From assembly GCA_015061905.1 (NCBI GenBank), contig SUVQ01000003.1, positions 149,581 through 213,580 on the forward strand: a stretch of 64,000 bases of DNA. Direction: 5' to 3'. The position numbers and the translations under genes were made by a program. Position 1 is the first letter of the stretch, and each line of letters begins with the position of its first letter. Positions 1 to 10,705 of this stretch are shown here, one piece after another. The stretch comes from Verrucomicrobiota bacterium (GTDB lineage Bacteria > Verrucomicrobiota > Verrucomicrobiia > Opitutales > UBA953). The notes below the pieces were generated by a model, which was not told the origin of the DNA, ran no database searches, and worked only from the letters and a program-made list of their open reading frames with translations.

Positions 1-1
1 G

Positions 2-139
2 GAAATGGAAGCCGGCTTGGTTAACGTGCGTTCCCGCGCGGATAAATCTCTCGAAGGTTCCTGCACGTTGCAGGAGTTTATCGACAAGCTCATGCCGCTC
101 ATTCGCGAACGCAGACTCAACACTACCACGCGCGGATAA
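2..139 (+). CDS. thrS: Threonine--tRNA ligase, C-terminal end (5' truncated by window)
   Basis: Open frame from window start reads EMEAGLVNVRSRADKSLEGSCTLQEFIDKLMPLIRERRLNTTTRG*, resembling the ThrRS anticodon-domain C-terminus (E..G.VNVRSR....G....EFI..L...I). Confidence 0.65.
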   Translation, partial: EMEAGLVNVRSRADKSLEGSCTLQEFIDKLMPLIRERRLNTTTRG

Positions 140-240
140 GAAAAACGGCGACAATAAGCCCACGCTCCGTGAACGCTTTATTGTTTAATGGTCGCGTCGC
201 TTCTCCCGTTAATCAATAAATAATCAGTTTGTAATATTTC

Positions 241-1086
241 GTGAAGGCTTACTTAGATTTACTCCGAAACGTTTTTGAAAACGGCGAAACCCGTAGCGAC
301 CGCACGGGGGTAGGCACGCGCGGAATTTTCGGCGCGCAAATGCGTTTCGATTTGTCGAAAGGCTTTCCGCTCGTTACGACGAAAAAAGTCCACACGCGCT
401 CCATCATTCAGGAACTGCTTTGGTTCATCGGCGGGCACACAAACAACGCGTGGTTGCGGGAACGCGGCGTCACGATTTGGGACGAATGGAGCACCGCCGA
501 GCAGTGCGCACGCTTCGGACGCCAAGAAGGCGACCTCGGTCCGATTTACGGACACCAATGGCGCAACTTCGGCGCGACAAAAAACGCCGACGGCACGTTC
601 GCGCGCGACGGCGTTGACCAAATCTCCAATCTCATCGCCGAAATCAAGCGCAATCCCGCCTCGCGCCGCCTCATCGTTTCCGGCTGGAATCCCGGCGAAG
701 CCGACAAAGTGGCGCTCCCGCCGTGCCACACGCTGTTTCAATTTTACGTCGGCGGGAACGGCAACCTGAGCTGTCAGCTCTACCAGCGCAGCGCGGATTT
801 GTTCCTCGGCGTGCCGTTCAATATCGCGAGCTATGCGCTTTTTACGCACATGATCGCGCAGGTCTGCGGGCTCGGCGTCGGCGATTTCGTCCACACTTTC
901 GGCGACGCACATATTTACAACAACCACTTCGAGCAGGTCTCCCGCCAGCTTTCCCGCGAGCCGCGCGCGCTCCCGTCCCTGAAGCTCAATCCGGACGTGC
1001 GCGATATTTTCGCGTTCCGCTACGAAGATATTTCCATCGAAAACTACGATCCGCATCCGGGCATCAAAGCCCCCGTCGCCGTGTAA
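241..1086 (+). CDS. thyA: Thymidylate synthase
   Basis: GTG start; ThyA motifs [59 protein letters not shown]. Confidence 0.97.
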   Translation: MKAYLDLLRNVFENGETRSDRTGVGTRGIFGAQMRFDLSKGFPLVTTKKVHTRSIIQELLWFIGGHTNNAWLRERGVTIWDEWSTAEQCARFGRQEGDLGPIYGHQWRNFGATKNADGTFARDGVDQISNLIAEIKRNPASRRLIVSGWNPGEADKVALPPCHTLFQFYVGGNGNLSCQLYQRSADLFLGVPFNIASYALFTHMIAQVCGLGVGDFVHTFGDAHIYNNHFEQVSRQLSREPRALPSLKLNPDVRDIFAFRYEDISIENYDPHPGIKAPVAV

Positions 1087-1199
1087 AAAAACGAACCACT
1101 AATGAACACGAAGTAACACGAATTATCTTAATTTAGGAGAAGGCTATTTTCACAAAACATTCGTGAAAATTCGTGCTTATTCGTGGTTCCCGTATTTTT

Positions 1200-1703
1200 A
1201 TGTCTGAGTTTCTGAAAATTTCCCGCCCGCTAACCGCTATCGCCGCGATGGCAAAAAACCGCGTTATCGGCAACGGGAACGCGATTCCCTGGCACGTTCC
1301 CGAGGATTTTAAATTTTTCAAACAAACGACGATGGGCGGCATTTTGCTGATGGGACGCAAAACCTATGAATCCATCGGGCGACCGCTTCCCGGGCGCATC
1401 ACCGCTGTGCTTTCCCGCGCCGGAAAACTTCCTGCGGGAACGCCGCCGAGCGAAAACCTTTTTTGTATTCGCGAACTTTCCGAACTCGAAAATATCGCGC
1501 CGGAGAAGAAAATTTTCGTCGCCGGCGGAGCTGAAATTTATCGCCACCTTTTGCCGCTTTGCTCGGAACTTTTCCTGACAACAATCGATGCCGAGCCTGC
1601 CGGCGACGCGTTTTTCCCGCCGTTTGAGGAAGATTTCGACGCGGGAACGGCACTCCTTCGCGGCGAAAATTTTGTTGTTCGCCGCTTCCGCCGCCGTTTT
1701 TAG
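1200..1703 (+). CDS. folA: Dihydrofolate reductase
   Basis: TAIAAMAKNRVIGNGNAIPWHVPEDFKFFKQTTMGGILLMGRKTYESIGRPLPGR; directly downstream of thyA. Start moved to internal ATG at 1200. Confidence 0.95.
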   Translation: MSEFLKISRPLTAIAAMAKNRVIGNGNAIPWHVPEDFKFFKQTTMGGILLMGRKTYESIGRPLPGRITAVLSRAGKLPAGTPPSENLFCIRELSELENIAPEKKIFVAGGAEIYRHLLPLCSELFLTTIDAEPAGDAFFPPFEEDFDAGTALLRGENFVVRRFRRRF

Positions 1704-2147
1704 GTAAAATCCCGATATTTTCCCAAGGACAAACGCGAGGCATTTCGCAAGCGGAGAGACTCGCGGATTTGGCGGTTGAGTTTGCAAAAATGAATCTTGG
1801 CTTTTTCTCCTAAGAGCGCGTTGCGGGAACGCTTTTTTTTTCGCGCGAAGACGCGAAGGCGCAAAGTTTTTAAAAAGGCAAAAAGGGAACCGCGAATAGC
1901 CACGAATTTTCACGAATGATTTAGATGCCGCCTTGTCTCAGATTGAACGCTTAAAGAAATCAGTGTAGAGGTTTGAGATGCGGGCGGCAGTGATTTAGCT
2001 AAGCAGATTGATTGCTTGGAGTGCGTTGGCTCCCATTGCTTCTTTCGCGGCGATGCTCGGCGTCGTCGGATAAACTAAAAACCTAAAGGCGTGCTCGCTT
2101 ATTAAACCGCCCTCGTTTCCTTTTCGGGAACGGGGGCGGGCTCTTTT

Positions 2148-2753
2148 TCAAACTTTCGCACGGATGCGGAATTGTTCCCAAACGAGTTTGAAAGATTCTG
2201 CGAATGCCGGCGGGCGTTCCCGTATTTCGCGGTCGATTTTTTCGGGCGGGAGCGCGGTGAGCCCTTCGATTTCTGTCGGGTCGGGCACGAGCGTTCCCGC
2301 ATAGCGGAGAGCGTAAACACGGATAAATTCCCAGCCGAGCTGTTCCTGCGGCGGCATCGCGAAGAGGAATTTTAAATTTTTTGCTTCGCGGGGCGGGATT
2401 CCGAGTTCTTCTTCAAGTTCGCGGAATGCCGCAGAATCGTAAGTTTCTCCGGCGTCGACGTGCCCGGCGCAGGATGTGGACAAAAGTCCGGGAGCCGTAT
2501 CCTTAGCGAGGGAGCGTTTTTGAAGGATTACGTTCCCGTCTGCATCGAAAACGAGAATGTGGACGGCGCGATGAAAAAGTTTTTTCCGGTGGACTTCCGC
2601 GCGTGTTGCTTGCCCGATGACGCAGTCGTTTTCGTCGACAACATCGAAAATTTCGTTCGGATTTTGTGCGGAAACTTCCATAAGCCGGAATTTTTCGATG
2701 ACAGTCTGCGTTAATTGCAAAGTTTTTTGCGTTCCCGCTTTTTTTTTGTTCAA
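2148..2753 (-). CDS. NUDIX hydrolase, YfcD/IPP-isomerase-like
   Basis: EIFDVVDENDCVIGQATRAEVHRKKLFHRAVHILVFDADGNVILQKRS and Nudix box GHVDAGETYDSAAFRELEEELGI. Confidence 0.85.
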   Translation of the reverse strand: MNKKKAGTQKTLQLTQTVIEKFRLMEVSAQNPNEIFDVVDENDCVIGQATRAEVHRKKLFHRAVHILVFDADGNVILQKRSLAKDTAPGLLSTSCAGHVDAGETYDSAAFRELEEELGIPPREAKNLKFLFAMPPQEQLGWEFIRVYALRYAGTLVPDPTEIEGLTALPPEKIDREIRERPPAFAESFKLVWEQFRIRAKV

Positions 2754-4156
2754 AGCAAAACGGCTTCGCCGAGATTCGGAATTGTCGAGCGTATTCCGAA
2801 GCGGACAAAAACTTTTTGCGAAAGGGCTTCGCGTTGACGGCGTTCGCCGTGAACGATAACGACGCGGGGACGCTTTGCTTTTTTTTCGGCGATCGGCGCG
2901 AGCCAGCGGAGCAAATCCGTTTGCCCGGCGTGCGCGGAAAAGCCGCCGAGCGTGTAAACCTTAGCGCGAACCCCGATTTCTTCTCCGTAAATGCGCACAC
3001 GTTTGCGTCCTTCCGCGAGCAGGCGTCCGAGCGAGCCTTCCGCCTGGAAGCCGCAGATGAGCAGGGTCGTTTCCGGTTTCCAAAGGTTGTTTTTGAGGTG
3101 GTGCAAAATGCGCCCGCCGTTGCACATGCCTGCGCCCGCCATGATGATGCACGGGCCCTCGATGTCGTTGAGCGCTCGGGATTCTTCTCCGGTTTTGCAG
3201 ATTTTGAGACCGGAAAGGGCGGCGGCGAGCGCGCGTGTTTTTGCGTATTCGGCGGCTTCTTCGTCGTAAAGTTCCGTGTGTTTGAAGTAAAGCGCGGAGG
3301 CTTCAATCGCCATCGGACTGTCGAGATAAATCGGAATTTTGGGCAGTTTGTTTTCTTTGAAAAATTCGCCTAAATGGTAGAGAAGCTGTTGCGCGCGTCC
3401 GACGGCGAAGGTCGGAATCAGCACCTTGCCGCGTTTGGCAATCGCCTGTTGGAGCAAGTCGTGAAATTCGTTGAGCGTTGCTTCCAAACTGCGGTGGTCG
3501 CGGTCTCCGTAAGTGGATTCGATAAAAACGGCATCAAATTCCGAGTCCGTGATTTTTTTCGCATCGCGCAAAATGGGAATGTTGGGCTGCCCGAGGTCTC
3601 CGGAAAACAGAATCGTTTTTTTCACGCCGACGTCGTTGATGCAGAGTTCGACGCTTGCCGAGCCGAGTAGGTGCCCGGCTTCGACGAGGCGGGCTTTTAC
3701 GCCGGGAGCGGCTTCAAACGTTTCTTCGTAATTGACGGCGGAGAGCAACGGGAACACGCGCTTCACGTCCTCGGTGGTGTAGAGCGGTTCGACAAGTTTT
3801 TTCAGCGCGCGGGAACGCCGGCGGTTTTCGCGCTCAGCGTCGGACTCCTGCAAGTGCGCGGAATCAAGCAAAATGAGTTTGGCGACTTCGATGGTCGCCT
3901 GCGTGGCGTAAATTTTTTTGGAAAAACCGGCTTTGACGAGGAGCGGCAAGCGGCCGCTGTGGTCGAGATGCGCGTGCGTCAGAATCACGGCGTCCAGCTT
4001 TTCCACGGGGATTCCCGCCGGAATGCGGTTCGCGGAAGGATCGGTGGAAAATCCCTGAAAGATTCCGCAGTCGATGAGGATTTTTGATTTTTTGTTGTCA
4101 ACGAGGAAGCAGGAGCCGGTCACGCCGCCGGCGGCACCGTAGGGTATTACTCTCAT
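2750..4156 (-). CDS. MBL-fold/beta-CASP RNA metallo-hydrolase
   Basis: MRVIPYGAAGGVTGSCFLV..., HAHLDHSG motif, beta-CASP and AGMCNGGRILHHL, GFSAHAGQTDLLRWL. Start set to internal ATG at 4156. Confidence 0.9.
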   Translation of the reverse strand: MRVIPYGAAGGVTGSCFLVDNKKSKILIDCGIFQGFSTDPSANRIPAGIPVEKLDAVILTHAHLDHSGRLPLLVKAGFSKKIYATQATIEVAKLILLDSAHLQESDAERENRRRSRALKKLVEPLYTTEDVKRVFPLLSAVNYEETFEAAPGVKARLVEAGHLLGSASVELCINDVGVKKTILFSGDLGQPNIPILRDAKKITDSEFDAVFIESTYGDRDHRSLEATLNEFHDLLQQAIAKRGKVLIPTFAVGRAQQLLYHLGEFFKENKLPKIPIYLDSPMAIEASALYFKHTELYDEEAAEYAKTRALAAALSGLKICKTGEESRALNDIEGPCIIMAGAGMCNGGRILHHLKNNLWKPETTLLICGFQAEGSLGRLLAEGRKRVRIYGEEIGVRAKVYTLGGFSAHAGQTDLLRWLAPIAEKKAKRPRVVIVHGERRQREALSQKVFVRFGIRSTIPNLGEAVLL

Positions 4157-4297
4157 GGCGAAAAATATACTCTCGAAAGCCCCGAAAAAGGAAGCCGAAA
4201 AACGGGATTTTTTTCTTCCGCCTCGGCACTTTACTTTTTTCTGTGGGAAGAATATCATGCGAAGTGATAACACTCGAATATTTCAATCAGTCAAAAC

Positions 4298-5431
4298 ATG
4301 AAAACCGTATTCGTTCCTCGCGAAACCGCGGACAATGAGACGCGCACCGCGCTCATTCCGCAAGACGTGTCAATCCTTACCCGTACGGGATTTGAAATCG
4401 CCGTCGAAAGCGGCACGGGCGTGAAATCCGGCTATCTTGATGCCGATTACGCCAAAGCGGGCGCCAAAGTCGTTCCCGCCGCCGAAGCCGCTTCCGCACT
4501 TGCCGCCGCCGACATCGTTCTGCGCGTGCAAAAACCGGAAAACGCCAAGGGACTTAAGTCCGGCGCACTTCACCTGAGCTACATGGATCCTTTCAACGAA
4601 AAGGAATTGCTCGCCGATTTCGCCGCTGCCGGTGTTCGCGCCGTTTCCCTCGAAATGATCCCGCGCACGACGCTTGCTCAGAAAATGGACGTGCAGAGCT
4701 CGCAGACCTCGCTCGCGGGTTACTACGCCGTGCTTCTCGCCGCGTCGAAACTCCCGAAAATTTTCCCGATGATGATGACGCCTGCGGGAACGATTTCCCC
4801 GGCTCGCGTGTTTATTATCGGTGTCGGCGTTGCCGGCTTGCAGGCGATTGCGACGGCGAAGCGCCTCGGCGCGCGCGTCGAAGCGTTTGACACGCGTCCG
4901 GTTGTCGAAGACCAGGTCAAATCCCTCGGCGCGAAGTTTGTCAAAATTGACCTCGGCGAAATGGGGCAAACCGCGCAGGGCTACGCCAAAGAACTCACGC
5001 CGGAGCAAATCGAAAAGCAAAAAGCCGGGCAGGCGAAAGTTTGCGCGCAGTCCGATGTCGTTATCACGACGGCGAAGGTTTTCGGACGCAAGGCTCCGCT
5101 CTTGCTGACGAAAGATATGATTGCGGGCATGAAACCGGGATCGATCATCATCGACATGGCGGTTTCCACGGGCGGGAACGTCGAAGGTTCCGACCCGACG
5201 AAGGAAGTCGTCACGGAAAACGGTGTGCGTATTATCGGCGGCGACGGGCTCGAACGTTGCGTTCCCGCGGACGCTTCCCGCATGTTCTCCGGAAATATGA
5301 CGGCGTTTCTCACGCACTTCTGGGACGACGAAGCGAAGACGCTCAAAGTCGATCGCGCCGATCCGATCATGGGCGGATGCCTCCTCACCGAAGGCGGCGC
5401 CGTCGTTCACGAACGCTTCAAAACTGCGTAA
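4298..5431 (+). CDS. pntAA: NAD(P) transhydrogenase subunit alpha part 1
   Basis: MKTVFVPRETADNETRTALIPQDV...; FIIGVGVAGLQAIATAKRLGARVEAFDTRP; followed by pntAB and pntB. Confidence 0.93.
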   Translation: MKTVFVPRETADNETRTALIPQDVSILTRTGFEIAVESGTGVKSGYLDADYAKAGAKVVPAAEAASALAAADIVLRVQKPENAKGLKSGALHLSYMDPFNEKELLADFAAAGVRAVSLEMIPRTTLAQKMDVQSSQTSLAGYYAVLLAASKLPKIFPMMMTPAGTISPARVFIIGVGVAGLQAIATAKRLGARVEAFDTRPVVEDQVKSLGAKFVKIDLGEMGQTAQGYAKELTPEQIEKQKAGQAKVCAQSDVVITTAKVFGRKAPLLLTKDMIAGMKPGSIIIDMAVSTGGNVEGSDPTKEVVTENGVRIIGGDGLERCVPADASRMFSGNMTAFLTHFWDDEAKTLKVDRADPIMGGCLLTEGGAVVHERFKTA

Positions 5432-5532
5432 TAAAGGAAAAACGGATAACTGATAGTTGATAGGTGAAATTACTTATCCGTTATCCACTATCAGTTTTAC
5501 CTTAAAATTTTAACAAATATAAAAGGTTCACT

Positions 5533-5817
5533 ATGGAAATGATAATGTTGTTTTTCGTTTTCGTGATGGCGGCGTTCCTCGGGTTCGAGCTCATCGCGAA
5601 AGTGCCGTCGCAGCTGCACACGCCGCTGATGTCGGGCACGAATGCCATTTCGGGCATTACGATTGTCGGCGCGCTCGCCGTTTGCGCCATTCAGGCGACG
5701 GGAACGCTCGGCATGATTCTCGCGTTTATCGCGATTGTTTTTGCAACGATCAACGTCGTCGGCGGCTACATGGTTACCGACCGTATGCTCGGCATGTTCA
5801 AGAAGAAAGGAAAATAA
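5533..5817 (+). CDS. pntAB: NAD(P) transhydrogenase subunit alpha part 2
   Basis: 94-aa membrane protein with HTPLMSGTNAISGITIVGAL, typical of PntAB. Confidence 0.93.
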   Translation: MEMIMLFFVFVMAAFLGFELIAKVPSQLHTPLMSGTNAISGITIVGALAVCAIQATGTLGMILAFIAIVFATINVVGGYMVTDRMLGMFKKKGK

Positions 5818-5821
5818 TCCG

Positions 5822-7327
5822 ATGAATACAATGATTTTGGCTCAAGAAACGGCGTTTGCCGTTCCCGCGACGGTAATCAACCTCGCGTATATTGTCTCGT
5901 GCGTCCTGTTTATTTTCGGGATCAAACGCCTCGGAAAAACCGAAACCGCGCGTAGCGGGAACTTCCTCTCCGCGCTCGGTATGCTCATCGCGGTTATCGC
6001 CGTCTTCTTCGATGCGGACGTGATGAAATCCTGGACAACGGATTGGTACCACAACGGCTATCTGTGGTGCTTCGGCGGGATCGCAATCGGCGCAATCGTC
6101 GGTGCGGTTTGGGCGAAAAAAGTCAAAATGACCGGCATGCCGGAGCTCGTCGCGCTCTTCAACGGCTTCGGCGGTTTGGCTTCGCTCCTCGTCGCGTGGT
6201 CGGAATTTGCGAAAGTCAATCCGGACGGCTCGCCCGTTTCGCACGCGCTTACGGCGGACAATGCAGTCAGCGAAGTTTCACTTTATCTGACAATTCTCAT
6301 CGGTGCGATTACGTTCACGGGCTCCGTGCTTGCGTGGGGTAAGCTTTCGGAAAAGATTTCCGGGCGCCCGGTTCTCTTTGCGGGGCAGCAGGTCGTTAAT
6401 GCGCTCATCGTTTTGGTCGCGCTCGGCGCGATGGTGGTTTACCTGTTCCCGGGCATCGTTCCCGCGGGAAGCCCCGAAACGGTTCAGACGGTTGCGCTCT
6501 ACACGGGTATCGTCGTTTCTCTCATCATGGGAGTCACGGTCGTTCTTCCGATCGGCGGCGGCGACATGCCGGTTGTCATTTCGCTTTTGAACAGCTTGTC
6601 CGGTTTGGCGGCGGCGATGGCGGGCTTTGTTATCAATAACAACGTTCTCGTCGTTGCGGGCTGCTTGGTCGGTGCGTCCGGCGTCATTCTCACCGTCATC
6701 ATGTGCAAGGCGATGAATCGCTCCATCGGCAACTTGCTCTTCAGCGGCTTCGGCGCGGCGGATTCCGGCTCTTCGAAGAAGGCGGGAACGGGCGCGGAGC
6801 CGAAGGCGGTTTCCGTGGAAGACGCGTATCTCGTGCTCGAAGCGGCGCGCTCGGTCGTGTTTATTCCGGGTTACGGGATGGCGGTTGCGCAGGCGCAGCA
6901 CGTTGTTAAGGAACTCGCGGCAAAGCTCGAAGAAAACGGAGCGGAAGTCAACTTCGCGATTCACCCGGTCGCCGGTCGTATGCCGGGACACATGAACGTG
7001 CTTTTGGCGGAAGCGGATGTTCCGTATGAACAACTCAAGACGATGGACGAAATCAACCCGCTCATGCCGATGCAGGACGTTGCGATCGTTATCGGCGCGA
7101 ACGACGTCGTCAACCCGGCGGCGGCGACGGACAAATCCTCCCCGATTTACGGTATGCCGATTATCAAGGCAAACGAAGCTCGCACGGTCTTCGTGCTCAA
7201 GCGCGGTAAGGGTAAGGGCTTCTCCGGCATCGAAAACGAACTCTTCACCTTGCAGAATACACGCATGATTTACGGCGACGCGAAGGCGACCATCTCCGCG
7301 CTCTCCGGCGAATTCGGCAAAGAGTAA
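5822..7327 (+). CDS. pntB: NAD(P) transhydrogenase subunit beta
   Basis: Multi-TM region plus C-terminal NADP domain (FIPGYGMAVAQAQHVVKELA...GRMPGHMNVLLAEADVPY). Start at 5822 rather than ORF-track 5735. Confidence 0.93.
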   Translation: MNTMILAQETAFAVPATVINLAYIVSCVLFIFGIKRLGKTETARSGNFLSALGMLIAVIAVFFDADVMKSWTTDWYHNGYLWCFGGIAIGAIVGAVWAKKVKMTGMPELVALFNGFGGLASLLVAWSEFAKVNPDGSPVSHALTADNAVSEVSLYLTILIGAITFTGSVLAWGKLSEKISGRPVLFAGQQVVNALIVLVALGAMVVYLFPGIVPAGSPETVQTVALYTGIVVSLIMGVTVVLPIGGGDMPVVISLLNSLSGLAAAMAGFVINNNVLVVAGCLVGASGVILTVIMCKAMNRSIGNLLFSGFGAADSGSSKKAGTGAEPKAVSVEDAYLVLEAARSVVFIPGYGMAVAQAQHVVKELAAKLEENGAEVNFAIHPVAGRMPGHMNVLLAEADVPYEQLKTMDEINPLMPMQDVAIVIGANDVVNPAAATDKSSPIYGMPIIKANEARTVFVLKRGKGKGFSGIENELFTLQNTRMIYGDAKATISALSGEFGKE

Positions 7328-7470
7328 TGGTGAGATTAAAGAAGATGAGAGCTTAGGGCTTAGCGCTTAGAGGTAAATGCCTTCCCGCAAGCGGGAAAAG
7401 GATTTTGAAAATTTCTTTCGCGGAGCGAAACGCATTTACCTCTAAGCACTCACCTCTCCTCTATCACCTA

Positions 7471-7504
7471 AAAAAAGCGTTCCCGTGCGGGAACGCTTTT
7501 TTTT
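7471..7504. terminator. Terminator hairpin built from an inverted pair of the CGGGAACG word
   Basis: aaaaaagcgttcccg-tg-cgggaacgctttttttt, between pntB and alaS. Confidence 0.85.
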
Positions 7505-7578
7505 GCCGTTTCTTTGCTAAATTTCAATTTGCGCGGGAACGCGGGAAGGCGTTTAATCAATCCTTAAAATTTTTTGTT

Positions 7579-10566
7579 ATGACATCCTCCGAAATTCGTC
7601 AGTCGTTTCTTGATTTCTTTAAATCGAAAGAGCACCAGATCGTGCCTTCGTCGAGCCTCATGCCGGACTCGCCGAACCTGCTTTTCACGAATGCGGGAAT
7701 GAACCAATTCGTGCCGATTTTCCTCGGGCAAATTCCTTGTCCGTATCCGACGCATCGCGCCGCAGACACGCAAAAATGCATTCGCGCCGGAGGCAAGCAT
7801 AACGACCTCGAAGACGTCGGCATGGACACGTATCACCACACATTTTTCGAAATGCTCGGAAACTGGTCTTACGGCAACTATTTCAAAAAAGAAGCCATTG
7901 CGTGGGCTTGGGAGCTGATCACGGAGGTTTGGAAATTCCCGAAAGAACGCCTCTACGCGACCGTTTATTGCCCGGACAAATCCAAGGGCGATCCCGCCGA
8001 GTTTGACCAAGAAGCCTACGATGCGTGGGAAAAACTCTTCGTTGCCGCCGGGCTTGACCCGAAAGTTCACATCGTTAACGGGAACAAAAAAGACAATTTC
8101 TGGATGATGGGCGACACGGGACCCTGCGGTCCGTGCTCGGAGCTCCACATCGACCTTACGCCGAAGGGTGACACGGCGGGAACGCTCGTTAACGCCGGCT
8201 CGCCGCTTTGCATCGAAATCTGGAACCTCGTGTTCATGGAATTTAACGCGAATCCGGACGGCTCGTTTTCGCCGCTTCCCGCGAAAAACGTCGACACCGG
8301 AATGGGCTTTGAGCGCGCTGCGAGCATTATTCAATGCACGAAAAATTTCACCGATTTCACCGGTATCATTTCCAATTACGAAACGGACATTTTTGCGCCG
8401 ATTTTCCGCGAAATCGAAAAACTTTCCGGCAAAAAATACACGTCCACGCTTCCCGCCGCGGGAACGCAGGGCGCAAACGAACAGGAAAAAATCGACATCG
8501 CTTTCCGCGTCATCGCCGACCACATTCGCACGCTTTCTTTTGCCATTGCCGACGGCATCGCTCCCGGCAACAGCGACCGCAACTACGTTCTGCGCCGCAT
8601 TTTGCGCCGCGCCGTCCGCTACGGGCGCACGCTCGGCTTCAAGGAACCGTTTTTCTACAAACTCGTCGACGTGCTCGCGGAAACGATGGGCGATGTCTTT
8701 CCGGAAATCCGTTCCCGCCGCGAGTTCGTGCGCGACACGATTCGCGTCGAAGAAGAAGCGTTTAACAAAACGCTCGATGCCGGGCTGACGATTTTTGAAG
8801 AAATTATTGCGCTGAAAAATTCCGCCAAGGAATTGCGTATCGGAATTGCGGATACAATGAGCCTTTCCGAAGAAGCGCTCAAAGGCGGGAACGCAACACT
8901 CGCGAAAATCGCCGATCACATGGCACTTAATATCGCGAAATTCGTTCTCGGCTTCGGCAAACCCGTCAACACCGAGCTTGCGCGCCGCATTTTCACGCGC
9001 TCCGATGTCAAAGCTCTTTACACGAGCGCGCACGCCGTGCTCAACGCGCCGGAAGACAAAGACGCGCTCGCGAATTTCCGCGGCACGCTCGCAAACTTCC
9101 TCGCCGTCAGCACCGAGCTGAACGATGTTTTCAACGGAGAAGCGGCGTTCCTGCTTTACGATACTTACGGCTTCCCGCTCGACCTCACCGATCTCATGGC
9201 GCGGGAACGCGGCTACACGGTGGACGAAAACGCGTTCAACACGCTTATGACCGAGCAACGGGAACGCGCCCGCGCCGCGCAGAAAAAGCAGATCGTTACG
9301 CTTTCCGAAATTGAAACGAAGGACGCAACGGAATTTCTCGGCTACGAAACGCTTTCCGCCGAAGCGACGATTCTCGAAGTCGTTGACAACAAAGGAAAAA
9401 TCGCCGTCATTCTCGACCGCACGCCGTGCTACGCGGAAATGGGCGGGCAAGTCGGCGACACGGGAACGCTTTCCGCGCGCGGCAAGGCTTGGAAAATCGT
9501 CAACACGCAAAAGAGCGGGAACGTGTTCCTGCATTTCGTGGAAGGCGAGGAACCGCCGCCCGTCGGCGCAAAAGCCGCCGTCGTGGTCGATGAAGTCCGC
9601 CGCCGCGCGATTGAGCGCAACCATACGGCGACACACCTTTTGCACTTTGCGCTTCACAGCGTTGTCGGCAAAGACGTGGCGCAAAAAGGTTCTTTCGTTT
9701 CCGACGAAAAACTGACCTTCGACTTTAATTCCGCCGCGCTCACGCCTGCGCAAGTTTCCGCCGTTGAAAAGAAAGTGAACGAACTCGTGCTCGCCAACAG
9801 CGGGATTTCCTGGACGGAAATTGCGCACGAACAGGCGAAGGAAAATGAAAATATTATCCAGTTCTTCGGCGATAAATACGGCGACGTTGTCCGCGTAATT
9901 CAGGTTGGCGGGAACGCGCACGCGCTCGACGGCTATTCGATGGAACTTTGCGGCGGCACGCACGCGCGCGCTACGGGCGAACTCGGGCTTTTCCGCATCG
10001 TCAGCGAAAGTGCGATTGCTGCCGGTGTACGCCGAATTGAAGCCTGCACGGGAATGTCCGCCTACGCACACGGAGTCGAAGAAACGCAGTTGCTGAAAAA
10101 ACTTTCCGAAAAAACGAAAACGCCGATTGCGGATTTGCAGAAAAAATTCGAAGCGCTCATGGAAGAAAAATCCGCGCTTGAAAAGCAACTCGCGGCGGTG
10201 CGCCAAAAGGAACTCGCGCAGCTTGCGAACACACTTGTCGCGCAGGCAAAAGACACGGGAACGACCAAGCAAGTCGCCGCCGTCGTTCCCGCAACTTCGC
10301 CGAACGATTTGCGCGAAATCGCTTCGCAGCTCGTGAAAAATCTCGGCGAGAACGGCGTCGTCATTCTCGGTGCGGCGCTTGCTCCGGACAAAGTTTCCGT
10401 CGTTGCCGCCTGCGCTCCCGGCGCGGTGAAATCCGGCGTCGCGGCGGGCAAAATTGTTTCCGCGCTCTGCGGTAAGCTCGGCGGCAAAGGCGGCGGCAAG
10501 CCGGACTTTGCGATGGGCGGCGGGAAAGACGCTTCCGCGCTTCCCGGCGTTTTTGCCGAACTTTAA
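7579..10566 (+). CDS. alaS: Alanine--tRNA ligase
   Basis: MTSSEIRQSFLDFFKSKEHQIVPSSSLMPDSPNLLFTNAGMNQFVPIFLG, HHTFFEMLGNWSYGNYFKKEAI. Start moved to 7579. Confidence 0.97.
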   Translation: MTSSEIRQSFLDFFKSKEHQIVPSSSLMPDSPNLLFTNAGMNQFVPIFLGQIPCPYPTHRAADTQKCIRAGGKHNDLEDVGMDTYHHTFFEMLGNWSYGNYFKKEAIAWAWELITEVWKFPKERLYATVYCPDKSKGDPAEFDQEAYDAWEKLFVAAGLDPKVHIVNGNKKDNFWMMGDTGPCGPCSELHIDLTPKGDTAGTLVNAGSPLCIEIWNLVFMEFNANPDGSFSPLPAKNVDTGMGFERAASIIQCTKNFTDFTGIISNYETDIFAPIFREIEKLSGKKYTSTLPAAGTQGANEQEKIDIAFRVIADHIRTLSFAIADGIAPGNSDRNYVLRRILRRAVRYGRTLGFKEPFFYKLVDVLAETMGDVFPEIRSRREFVRDTIRVEEEAFNKTLDAGLTIFEEIIALKNSAKELRIGIADTMSLSEEALKGGNATLAKIADHMALNIAKFVLGFGKPVNTELARRIFTRSDVKALYTSAHAVLNAPEDKDALANFRGTLANFLAVSTELNDVFNGEAAFLLYDTYGFPLDLTDLMARERGYTVDENAFNTLMTEQRERARAAQKKQIVTLSEIETKDATEFLGYETLSAEATILEVVDNKGKIAVILDRTPCYAEMGGQVGDTGTLSARGKAWKIVNTQKSGNVFLHFVEGEEPPPVGAKAAVVVDEVRRRAIERNHTATHLLHFALHSVVGKDVAQKGSFVSDEKLTFDFNSAALTPAQVSAVEKKVNELVLANSGISWTEIAHEQAKENENIIQFFGDKYGDVVRVIQVGGNAHALDGYSMELCGGTHARATGELGLFRIVSESAIAAGVRRIEACTGMSAYAHGVEETQLLKKLSEKTKTPIADLQKKFEALMEEKSALEKQLAAVRQKELAQLANTLVAQAKDTGTTKQVAAVVPATSPNDLREIASQLVKNLGENGVVILGAALAPDKVSVVAACAPGAVKSGVAAGKIVSALCGKLGGKGGGKPDFAMGGGKDASALPGVFAEL

Positions 10567-10705
10567 AGAAATTCCTGCAAGTAGAGTTTTCGGGAGAGAA
10601 AAGAAGTCGTCGGGAGTAGTTGGTAACCGGTAACTGGGAGCTAGTAACTGGACGACTTCTTTAATCTTTCATCTTTAATTCTAATCTTCATCTCCGATTC
10701 CCGCC

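Noticed and set aside
7564-10272. 902-aa ORF antisense to alaS
   Set aside because: Shadow ORF created by GC-rich codon bias; composition is Arg/Phe/Val-rich with no recognisable domain, while the sense strand is unambiguous AlaRS.
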